Part shown: in pieces, positions 1 through 6,566 of the stretch
Position numbering within the stretch: position 1 is the stretch's first letter
Layout: every line of letters begins with the position of its first letter
NCBI GenBank assembly: GCA_031263965.1
Contig: JAISES010000294.1
Location: 1-6,566, forward strand
Direction: 5' to 3'
DNA length: 6,566 nt
Origin: Prevotella sp.
GTDB taxonomy: Bacteria > Bacteroidota > Bacteroidia > Bacteroidales > Dysgonomonadaceae
Program-made: the position numbers and the translations under genes
The notes under the pieces: model-generated
What the model saw: the letters and a program-made list of their open reading frames with translations, nothing else
What the model was told of the DNA's origin: nothing
Database searches by the model: none

Positions 1-111
1 AACGAGTTTTGTTATAAGTTCAATCGCAGGTACTTCGGTGAAAACCTTTTCGACAGGCTGCTTATTGCTTGTGTGACTTACAAAAATCATTTTGGGTATA
101 CTTGCGGATAA
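1..111 (+). CDS. IS1595-family transposase, C-terminal fragment (5' end outside window)
   Basis: Frame 1 is open from the first base to a TAA at 109-111 and gives 36 residues beginning NEFCYKFNRRYFGENLFDRL. The EFCYxFNRR...LFDRLL pattern is what I recognise from the C-terminal end of the DDE domain of ISXO2/IS1595-like transposases, where a Tyr/Phe-Asn-Arg-Arg stretch is followed by a short amphipathic tail. The catalytic residues lie upstream, outside the window, so activity cannot be judged. The gene converges on the membrane protein gene, whose stop codon is only 24 nt away. The right end of the element is not certain: positions 121-132 end in AAGCC, which would fit an inverted repeat starting GGC, but the left end is not visible for comparison. 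The family call rests on a short fragment. Confidence 0.7.
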   Translation, partial: NEFCYKFNRRYFGENLFDRLLIACVTYKNHFGYTCG

Positions 112-135
112 TCATATAATAATAAATAAGCCTTT

Positions 136-1974
136 TTACTTTAATTGGCATGATTCAAAATACCCTGCGGGGTATTTTGTTTTATGTATTCTTTGGTATT
201 CTTCGATATAGCGTTGCGTGTTTTTATTAATAATATCAATATACTCCGGTTTAGTCCTGAATCCGTCCTGAATCCGTCTTCCTCTGGCTTCGATGGTGTA
301 TACACTCTGTATTTTATCCCCTTCGTAATGATCGAAAGGTATTCCTTCTCTATTTGCCACCGGCATCAACCCGAAGCCTCGGGGATCGTCGCCTACTTTC
401 AGGAAGATAGAGAAACTTCCCATCGAATATTCTTCAATCCTGAGATCGTAAACAGGATGTACAGGAAACATCATTAGGGATTTCAAGTTTTCCCCGTTGG
501 GTTTAACCCTGTAGTTAACAGCTTTACTGACATCCCACCAAACAGCAAGTATAAGCATGCAGGATACGATACCGGCCGTAATATATTTTCCGGCTTGCCG
601 TACCGGTTTGCGATGCGATGTCATAATAGTAATCAACAGAAAAGTACAGCCAAAAATATATCCATTCACAAAACGGAAATCAGGTGCGGAAATCATCCCG
701 AAAATGATACACAACAAAGACAGCAAATAGACTGAATATACCGTTTTATCAGCTTTAGCAGCATCCTTATTCTTCAACATTTTACGAATAACGAAAACAG
801 GGGATACGGTAATAAATAAGAATAACGCAAAATTGGTTATACTATTGAAAAAGAACAACGGATTCTCGAAGAAGCCCACTTTGGTAATCCTGTATATATA
901 GTCGACATTGAAAACATACTTTGCCCAATTATAAATATGTGCTTTCTGCAAAAAGGCTGTCCCTTCAGGCACTTTCCAATCGACATTGAACAAGTCGATG
1001 CTGTAGATCGGATATACCAGATAGCCCGATATAATGACGTTGCGAACGCACCACAAAACAATGGTAAGGGCAGAAGCCGACAAAAGAAACAATATAACGC
1101 GCCTGTTTTTTTGCTTTATCAGGCTAACAAGAATGGCCAGGCTTATCAGACAAAACAAAGCCGTTGATACCTTAAATGCAACAAGAGTTATCGGCAACAG
1201 AAAAGCCATCAGTGGTTGCCTAGCCAGCCAATCAGGCCTTAATACGGTTTTAACTATGTAATAGAATATACAGAGCAAAGGAATGATGTCGGTACTGGTA
1301 TTGGCCAGCATGTAGCCGCCCGATGTCAACACAAACAACAGCAGCAACAGGATAATAATATAGCGAAAGTCATATCCCGACCGGAATAGATTGGCCATTG
1401 CCCAACACAAAATCACCACATAGAGAGTTGTTTGCAGCATATAGCCCGTCTCTCCAAATATAAACCTGAATGTGAATATGGCTGAGAGCAACAGATAGTT
1501 GGAATTGAACCCGTACCTATCTTCAAAATTTGCCAATCCGGGAACAACAGGATATTCTTCGTTCCATCTGATATTTTGAAGATGATAAAATCCGGCATCA
1601 AAAAACAGATCTGTAAAAAGCATATGGAGCAACACAGCCAATACGGCCAGTCCCATAAGTACCTTTTGCAAAAAAGTAAAAGACTTGAGTGTATTTTTTA
1701 CACTGCCGGCAAATTCTTTCAGGCGCACCCTGTTTTTTATCCAATATATTATAACAGCAATGATACATGCCAGTAAGATATAATGATTGGAAGGCAGCCA
1801 CAAGGAGGTGATTGGCAGCAGAATAGACAAAAAGCAAATGCCCAGGATGAAAGTATCGGGAATATTATACGATTCTCTTTCTTTACATATTATATTATAA
1901 AACCGGATGAATATGTCTCCAAGTGAAAATAATGTAAAAAATATAACTGCCCAGGAAAATAAAACTGCTATCAT
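136..1974 (-). CDS. Polytopic membrane protein, GT-C glycosyltransferase-like (612 aa)
   Basis: This inner-membrane protein has about 12 hydrophobic segments, roughly at residues 3-24, 41-60, 65-79, 104-122, 158-196, 205-244, 255-286, 292-324, 372-395, 412-450 and 464-481, followed by a soluble C-terminal region of about 130 residues. After the fourth segment comes a loop with FFDAGFYHLQ (residues 124-133), then EEYPVVPGL and GFNSNYLL. Acidic residues in such an early outer loop (D122, D126) are typical of GT-C enzymes that use polyprenyl-linked sugars. The pattern also resembles the large LIC_10190-type membrane proteins that occur near surface polysaccharide genes. Function and substrate are not proven, and no glycosylation neighbours are visible. 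The start is the ATG at 1972-1974. The 3' end is odd: an 11-bp duplication at 254-275 sets the final frame, and without one copy the protein would end at D570. Confidence 0.75.
   Translation of the reverse strand: MIAVLFSWAVIFFTLFSLGDIFIRFYNIICKERESYNIPDTFILGICFLSILLPITSLWLPSNHYILLACIIAVIIYWIKNRVRLKEFAGSVKNTLKSFTFLQKVLMGLAVLAVLLHMLFTDLFFDAGFYHLQNIRWNEEYPVVPGLANFEDRYGFNSNYLLLSAIFTFRFIFGETGYMLQTTLYVVILCWAMANLFRSGYDFRYIIILLLLLFVLTSGGYMLANTSTDIIPLLCIFYYIVKTVLRPDWLARQPLMAFLLPITLVAFKVSTALFCLISLAILVSLIKQKNRRVILFLLSASALTIVLWCVRNVIISGYLVYPIYSIDLFNVDWKVPEGTAFLQKAHIYNWAKYVFNVDYIYRITKVGFFENPLFFFNSITNFALFLFITVSPVFVIRKMLKNKDAAKADKTVYSVYLLSLLCIIFGMISAPDFRFVNGYIFGCTFLLITIMTSHRKPVRQAGKYITAGIVSCMLILAVWWDVSKAVNYRVKPNGENLKSLMMFPVHPVYDLRIEEYSMGSFSIFLKVGDDPRGFGLMPVANREGIPFDHYEGDKIQSVYTIEARGRRIQDGFRTKPEYIDIINKNTQRYIEEYQRIHKTKYPAGYFESCQLK
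156..183 (+). terminator. Hairpin plus T-run, candidate rho-independent terminator
   Basis: CAAAATACCC (156-165) is perfectly complementary to GGGTATTTTG (170-179) with a four-base TGCG loop, and TTTT follows at 180-183 on the + strand. This suits termination of + strand transcripts leaving the transposase, whose stop codon is 45 nt upstream. The hairpin lies inside the annotated 3' end of the - strand membrane protein gene, in the codons for KYPAGYF, which is unusual for a terminator. On the - strand it has no downstream U-run. It may be a coincidence of coding sequence, or a former intergenic terminator now read as protein. Confidence 0.45.
254..275. repeat. 11-bp tandem duplication inside the membrane protein gene
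   Basis: GTCCTGAATCC occurs twice in direct succession (254-264 and 265-275), and GTC follows again at 276-278. Eleven is not a multiple of three, so copy number sets the reading frame of everything downstream in the - strand gene. With two copies the frame runs to 612 residues. With one copy a TAA (251-253 on the + strand as TTA) comes directly after D570. With three copies the frame stays open in another frame for a further stretch. Confidence 0.85.
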
Positions 1975-2034
1975 TGTATAACAACTAGTTTGTATTAAGA
2001 CTCTTGTATATCATTTTGCTTTAACCTTTCATAA

Positions 2035-2122
2035 ACTGTTTAAATTTAATTGAGTACAACCGCTTTTTGCCATGTACCCAGATAAAATCCTATAATAATA
2101 TTTCCACTAAAATTTAAACAGT
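2035..2122. repeat. Perfect 13-bp inverted repeat with 62-bp spacer
   Basis: ACTGTTTAAATTT (2035-2047) is exactly mirrored by AAATTTAAACAGT (2110-2122). The arms are AT-rich and each contains a TTTAAA core. The position, 61 to 148 bases before the start codon of the - strand membrane protein gene, fits its leader or promoter region. It could be a pair of operator half-sites, a long-range RNA stem or a remnant of a small element. There is no T-run typical of a terminator. Confidence 0.6.
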
Positions 2123-2185
2123 CTCTTAATGCAATGAGGTTAATTAACGTTTAAAAAAGATAAGTGTACTTATTTTTTTCTTTCA

Positions 2186-2193
2186 CAAAAATA
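2186..2193 (-). promoter_or_regulatory. Candidate -7 box for the - strand membrane protein gene
   Basis: Read on the - strand this is TATTTTTG, a match to the TAnnTTTG element of the Bacteroidetes primary sigma factor. It is the only such match I find on that strand between 1975 and 2200. No TTTG is seen 19-21 bp upstream, and the implied 5' leader would be about 200 nt, so this is a weak call in AT-rich sequence. Confidence 0.25.
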
Positions 2194-2202
2194 CGATAAA
2201 TA

Positions 2203-2346
2203 TTAATATTGTTTATATTTGTCGGGACATTTATAGAAAAGTCCGGTGCCATTACATAATTGAGAAGAACCGCAATTTTCACAGGTTAGCAAAAATTTAC
2301 TACTCTCAGGATTTTTACTTTCAATGAATTGCTTCTGTGCTTCCAT
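2203..2346 (-). CDS. Possible small Cys4 zinc-ribbon-like protein (47 aa)
   Basis: An ATG at 2344-2346 on the - strand opens 47 codons ending in TAA at 2203-2205. The N-terminal half is polar (MEAQKQFIES...), then comes LTCENCGSS with a CxxC knuckle (C22, C25), followed by C31 and C40 (NGTGLFYKCPD). The spacing CxxC-x5-C-x8-C, with Gly after the second Cys and Pro after the last, is like a small zinc ribbon. An in-frame TAA seven codons upstream rules out a longer ATG-started form. No clear ribosome binding site is seen. It lies divergently from atpD, 65 bp away, and I do not recognise the family. It could be a true small protein, a remnant of a larger zinc-finger gene, or chance. The four well-placed cysteines argue against chance. 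Confidence 0.45.
   Translation of the reverse strand: MEAQKQFIESKNPESSKFLLTCENCGSSQLCNGTGLFYKCPDKYKQY
2214..2221 (+). promoter_or_regulatory. Candidate -7 box for the atp operon
   Basis: TATATTTG matches the Bacteroidetes TAnnTTTG consensus on the + strand, 190 bp before the atpD start codon. There is no TTTG at the usual -33 distance. A weaker one-mismatch box, TAAGATTG, lies at 2369-2376 much closer to atpD. I cannot tell from sequence which, if either, is used. Confidence 0.25.
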
Positions 2347-2349
2347 GAT

Positions 2350-2372
2350 ATTACGTAATGCATCTTATTAAG
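2350..2372. promoter_or_regulatory. Two adjacent small palindromes before atpD
   Basis: ATTACGTAAT (2350-2359) is a perfect 10-bp palindrome, and CTTATTAAG (2364-2372) is a second one with a one-base centre, separated by four bases. They sit in the 65 bp between the candidate small gene and atpD, where an operator controlling either unit would be expected. Short AT-rich palindromes are common by chance, so the regulatory role is inference. Confidence 0.3.
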
Positions 2373-2387
2373 ATTGAAAAGTAATAA

Positions 2388-3926
<1,539 letters not shown>

Positions 3927-3930
3927 TACA

Positions 3931-3960
3931 CCCCTCCCATCCCTCCCCAAAAGGGAGGGA
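3931..3960. repeat. G-quadruplex motif overlapping a GC-rich hairpin after atpD
   Basis: On the - strand 3931-3948 reads GGGGAGGGATGGGAGGGG: four runs of at least three Gs with loops of one, two and one bases, a textbook intramolecular quadruplex pattern. On the + strand the same C-tracts can form a perfect 8-bp hairpin, TCCCTCCC (3940-3947) with GGGAGGGA (3953-3960) and a CAAAA loop. It begins 4 nt after the atpD stop codon. No T-run follows, so it is not a standard terminator; it could protect the atpD 3' end or slow polymerase between atpD and atpC. Confidence 0.75.
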
Positions 3961-3961
3961 C

Positions 3962-4038
3962 AACTTGTATCTCGTAACTTGTAACTTGTAACTTGTAACT
4001 CGTAACTCGTAACTCGTAACCCGTAACCCGTAACTACT
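3962..4038 (+). repeat. Ten-copy heptamer tandem array in the atpD-atpC spacer
   Basis: From 3962 to 4031 the sequence is ten exact-register 7-bp units: AACTTGT, ATCTCGT, then AACTTGT three times, AACTCGT three times and AACCCGT twice. A partial unit AACTACT follows (4032-4038). Identical variants are clustered, as expected for growth by local slippage or duplication. The array fills the whole upstream region of atpC and ends 10 nt before its ATG, so it is the leader from which atpC is translated. The units have no obvious self-complementarity, so the RNA should stay largely single-stranded. Confidence 0.95.
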
Positions 4039-4041
4039 AAA

Positions 4042-4284
4042 ATGAAAGAATTACAGCTAAATATAATTTCTGCCGAAAAGAAAATATTTTCGGGCGTGGT
4101 TTCATCCGCCATTATTCCGGGAATATCGGGCAAATTCGGCGTTTATCCCGACCATGCTCCTTTGATTTCTCCTCTGAAAGAAGGAACGATAATTTATGCC
4201 GCGAATGGTAATGATGAGTCGGTAGATGTAAACGGAGGCATTGCCGAAGTGATGCAGAATGTAGTAACTATTTGTGTTTCCTGA
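4042..4284 (+). CDS. atpC: F1Fo ATP synthase F1 subunit epsilon, short form
   Basis: Epsilon joins gamma in the central stalk, contacting the c ring, and in many bacteria it inhibits ATP hydrolysis. The 80 residues cover only the N-terminal beta-sandwich: MKELQLNIISAEKKIFSG, then the signature GKFGVYPDHAPLISPLKEG and the closing strands to NVVTICVS. The E. coli protein has about 139 residues; the C-terminal two-helix domain that carries out inhibition is absent here. The stop codon is clean and the next gene starts 4 nt later, so this looks like the natural length and not a truncation, and I believe short epsilons are usual in this phylum. Translation starts directly downstream of the heptamer array. 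Confidence 0.95.
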   Translation: MKELQLNIISAEKKIFSGVVSSAIIPGISGKFGVYPDHAPLISPLKEGTIIYAANGNDESVDVNGGIAEVMQNVVTICVS

Positions 4285-4288
4285 ATTT

Positions 4289-4699
4289 ATGAATTCATAT
4301 AAAACCGGATTGATATTGGCTTTAACGGGTTACGGACTATTGGCCGGAGCGGCGGTAGCATGCATATTGCATTACTTCTTCCCCGGCTTTAGCTGGAATT
4401 GGTTCATAGCTGTTTTTGTATTTTTCCTTGCATTGGAATCGCTGATAATAAATCTGGTAGTCAAGAACAGCCGGAAAAAGGACAGTAAAAAACTGGTGAC
4501 TGTATATATGCTGACTAAGGTTTTAAAAATAATTCTATCGCTGGCATTTGTCCTCGTATATTTCATAATAGAAAGGACTAACGGCCTGAAAATATTTGCC
4601 ATTACCTTCATTGGGTTCTACTTGTTGTTTTTGATTGCAGAAACATATTTGCTTACCAGGATAGAGAAGCATATTAAAAAAGAGAGTAATAATGAATAA
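4289..4699 (+). CDS. AtpI-like small membrane protein of the atp operon (136 aa)
   Basis: This is a four-helix membrane protein with hydrophobic segments at about residues 7-29, 36-58, 69-93 and 100-122, a short basic loop between helices 2 and 3 (KNSRKKDSKK) and a charged tail (TRIEKHIKKESNNE). Size, topology and position directly before atpB match AtpI-type accessory proteins, which help assemble the c ring or handle ions, but the residue pattern is not distinctive enough for a firm family call. I chose the ATG at 4289, 4 nt after the atpC stop. A GTG at 4274 in the same frame would add five residues and overlap atpC. The 3' end overlaps atpB by 8 nt, which suggests coupled translation. Confidence 0.85.
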   Translation: MNSYKTGLILALTGYGLLAGAAVACILHYFFPGFSWNWFIAVFVFFLALESLIINLVVKNSRKKDSKKLVTVYMLTKVLKIILSLAFVLVYFIIERTNGLKIFAITFIGFYLLFLIAETYLLTRIEKHIKKESNNE

Positions 4700-5789
4700 C
4701 AACCGTATTAAATATATAGCGCTGCTATGCCTGTTCCTTGCCGGATTCCCGTTTCCTGCAAGCGCTGGCGGACATAGTGAAGCAGCCGGAACGGAAGAAA
4801 AGGTCGATATAGCCTCCATGATCATGGATCACTTGATGGATTCATACGAATGGCACATTGCAACCGCAGGCGAAACACATGTTTCGATTCCGTTGCCTGT
4901 TATCGTCTATAGCGAAACCGGCGGATTAAACGTCTTTATGTCGTCGAAATTCCACCACGGACACGAAGCTTACAACGGTTTTTATATAGCGGCCGGTGGC
5001 GATTATAAAGGGAAAATAGTAGAAAAGAACGTCGCAGGAGAAGAAGTCCGCCCTTGGGATTTTTCTATTACAAAGAATACGCTGTCCCTGATATTCAGTT
5101 GTATCATACTGGTTATTACCGTACTGTCGGTAGCAGGTTGGTACAGGAAAAACAATAAAGACGGGCAACACAAAGCCCCGAAAGGCTTTGTCGGATTTGT
5201 TGAAATGTTCATTATGAGCGTTGTAGACGATGTAATAAAACCATGTATCGGCAGGAATTACCGCAAGTTCACCCCGTATCTGCTCACAGCGTTCTTTTTC
5301 ATCTTTATCAACAACCTGATGGGATTGATACCGGTCTTCCCCGGAGGAGCCAACGTAACAGGTAATATTGCCATTACGTTTGTTCTGGCCATATTTACAC
5401 TTTTCGCTGTAAACCTTTTTGGAACGAAAGAATACTGGAAGGAAATATTCAACCCTCACACCCCGGGATGGCTCAAGCCGTTGATGATACCGATAGAAAT
5501 GCTTGGAATGTTTACAAAGCCTTTTGCATTGATGATTCGTCTTTTCGCCAACATTCTGGCGGGGCACTCCGTTATTCTCGGTTTAATGAGTCTGATTTTC
5601 GTTACAGCTACATTAGGTACAGTTCTATTCTCTTCCATGAGTTTTGTCTCGGTACTGATGACAATGTTCATGAATGTACTCGAATTGCTGGTAGCTTATA
5701 TTCAAGCATACGTATTTACCATGATGTCGGCCGTATTTATCGGGCTGGCACAGGTAGAGCCGCATCACAGTTCTGCGGAAAAACATTGA
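4692..5789 (+). CDS. atpB: F1Fo ATP synthase Fo subunit a
   Basis: Subunit a forms the two half-channels that carry protons to and from the c ring in the inner membrane. Residues 1-25 form a signal peptide ending ASA. A polar extracytoplasmic domain of about 100 residues follows, containing HHGH at 88-91, before the first core helix (about 130-150). Further helices lie near 192-217, 224-243, 262-302 and 304-353. The essential arginine is R283 in MIRLFANILAGH, and the conserved glutamine is Q338 in YIQAYVF. Compared with E. coli, the Glu219/His245 pair is swapped: H292 takes the place of the glutamate and E331 that of the histidine, as in many bacteria and in mitochondria. At 365 residues it is longer than E. 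coli a (271), mainly because of the N-terminal domain. The ATG overlaps the previous gene by 8 nt. Confidence 0.97.
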   Translation: MNNNRIKYIALLCLFLAGFPFPASAGGHSEAAGTEEKVDIASMIMDHLMDSYEWHIATAGETHVSIPLPVIVYSETGGLNVFMSSKFHHGHEAYNGFYIAAGGDYKGKIVEKNVAGEEVRPWDFSITKNTLSLIFSCIILVITVLSVAGWYRKNNKDGQHKAPKGFVGFVEMFIMSVVDDVIKPCIGRNYRKFTPYLLTAFFFIFINNLMGLIPVFPGGANVTGNIAITFVLAIFTLFAVNLFGTKEYWKEIFNPHTPGWLKPLMIPIEMLGMFTKPFALMIRLFANILAGHSVILGLMSLIFVTATLGTVLFSSMSFVSVLMTMFMNVLELLVAYIQAYVFTMMSAVFIGLAQVEPHHSSAEKH

Positions 5790-5795
5790 TAATTT

Positions 5796-5850
5796 GAAAA
5801 TTAGCAAATTCGGAAATATGAAAATGGAATTTGCTAATCTGCTAATTTTC
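5796..5850. repeat. 16-bp inverted repeat with an 8-bp duplication in one arm, before atpE
   Basis: GAAAATTAGCAAATTC (5796-5811) would pair perfectly with GAATTTGCTAATTTTC, but the right arm (5827-5850) carries an extra 8 bases from a duplication, TGCTAAT at 5832-5838 and again at 5840-5846. The left arm can therefore pair 12 bp with 5827-5838 or 10 bp with 5841-5850, not both fully. A further degenerate copy, ATTTGCCAAT, lies at 5853-5862. The hairpin occupies the 119-nt spacer between atpB and atpE and has no T-run, so a role in RNA stability or processing is more likely than termination. Confidence 0.8.
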
Positions 5851-5896
5851 AGATTTGCCAATTTATATGAATTAAACAATTAATTAAATAATTTAA

Positions 5897-6169
<273 letters not shown>

Positions 6170-6187
6170 TAATAAAAACAGGAAAAT

Positions 6188-6566
6188 ATGCTATTAAAAC
6201 CTGAATTTGGTCTTGTAATATGGATGCTCATATGCTTTGGCGTAGTATTCCTTATTCTGGCAAAATATGGTTTTCCCATCATCACCAAAATGGTGGAAGA
6301 ACGGAAAAACTATATCAAGGATTCGTTGGATGCCGCCGCAAAAGCAAATGAGCAACTTGCAACCATAAAACAGCAGAGTAACGAGATATTGTCATCGGCC
6401 AAAACAGAACAGGTGAAAATCTTGAAAGAAGCTGCCGACACGCGCGAACGTATCATAAACGAAGCTCGCGAGCAAGCTAAAACAGCAGGAGCTAAAGAGA
6501 TGGAGGAAATAAGGAAACTGATTCAGGCGGAAAAAGATCAGGCTATCCGCGACATCCGTCGCCAGG
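6188..6566 (+). CDS. atpF: F1Fo ATP synthase Fo subunit b (3' end outside window)
   Basis: The b subunit is the peripheral stalk that holds alpha3beta3 still against the rotating ring. The ATG at 6188 opens a frame that stays open to the window edge, 126 complete codons. It begins MLLKPEFGLVIWMLICFGVV with one membrane helix at about residues 7-25, then KYGFPIITKMVEERKNYI and a long charged, alanine-rich helix (residues about 38-126) of coiled-coil character, as expected for b. A single b-type gene directly after atpE is the standard order; delta and alpha are expected next. About 40 residues are probably missing compared with the usual length. Confidence 0.95.
   Translation, partial: MLLKPEFGLVIWMLICFGVVFLILAKYGFPIITKMVEERKNYIKDSLDAAAKANEQLATIKQQSNEILSSAKTEQVKILKEAADTRERIINEAREQAKTAGAKEMEEIRKLIQAEKDQAIRDIRRQ

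Noticed and set aside
184..477. A 97-codon open frame on the + strand
   Set aside because: It lies fully inside the - strand membrane protein gene, has no recognisable domain, and is an antisense shadow.
3940..3960. A rho-independent terminator after atpD
   Set aside because: The stem is strong but is followed by CAACTTGTAT and not a T-run, and the operon clearly continues into atpC.
3962..4038. A possible CRISPR array or origin-type iteron cluster
   Set aside because: The 7-bp units follow each other with no spacers, which rules out CRISPR. There is no replication gene or DnaA-box pattern nearby, so iterons are unlikely.
4274..4288. A GTG start for the AtpI-like gene overlapping atpC
   Set aside because: The ATG at 4289 follows the atpC stop by 4 nt and begins right before the first membrane helix. 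The five extra residues add nothing recognisable.
4926..5567. A 213-codon open frame on the - strand inside atpB
   Set aside because: It is antisense to a well-supported subunit a gene, rich in charged and aromatic residues without any family pattern, so it is a shadow.

Overview
The window is a chromosomal segment that looks like a member of the order Bacteroidales, possibly a Dysgonomonas or Parabacteroides relative. The reasons are the gene order (beta and epsilon of ATP synthase first, then a small membrane protein, a, c and b), a beta subunit with an insertion after the catalytic GERTREGND motif, a very short epsilon, an a subunit with a signal peptide and a long N-terminal domain, A-rich start regions with little Shine-Dalgarno character, and TAnnTTTG-type promoter boxes. 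The genus is a guess.

Left part (1-1974): the last 36 codons of an IS1595-like transposase run in from the left edge on the + strand. They converge on a 612-residue polytopic membrane protein on the - strand, which resembles GT-C type glycosyltransferase-like envelope proteins. A hairpin followed by Ts lies inside the 3' end of this gene, and an 11-bp tandem duplication decides where its reading frame ends.

Middle (1975-2411): an AT-rich divergent intergenic region. It holds a perfect 13-bp inverted repeat, -7-like boxes on both strands, two small palindromes and a possible 47-residue four-cysteine zinc-ribbon protein on the - strand.

Right part (2412-6566): the first half of an F1Fo ATP synthase operon, atpD - atpC - AtpI-like gene - atpB - atpE - atpF, cut by the right edge inside atpF. 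Delta, alpha and gamma (atpH, atpA, atpG) are expected to follow. The enzyme couples the proton gradient to ATP synthesis or runs in reverse; the c subunit lacks the usual Na+ ligands, so it is probably proton-coupled.

Most junctions in the operon are tight (4-nt gap, 8-nt overlap, 18-nt gap). Two are long: 115 nt between atpD and atpC, and 119 nt between atpB and atpE. Both carry inverted repeats, and the first also carries a ten-copy heptamer array and a G-quadruplex motif. These two spacers sit where subunit stoichiometry changes (beta3 to epsilon1, a1 to the c ring), so they may tune expression. The coding content is otherwise ordinary; I do not see a new multi-gene system. The most unusual signals are the atpD-atpC spacer, the small Cys4 ORF and the frame-setting duplication.
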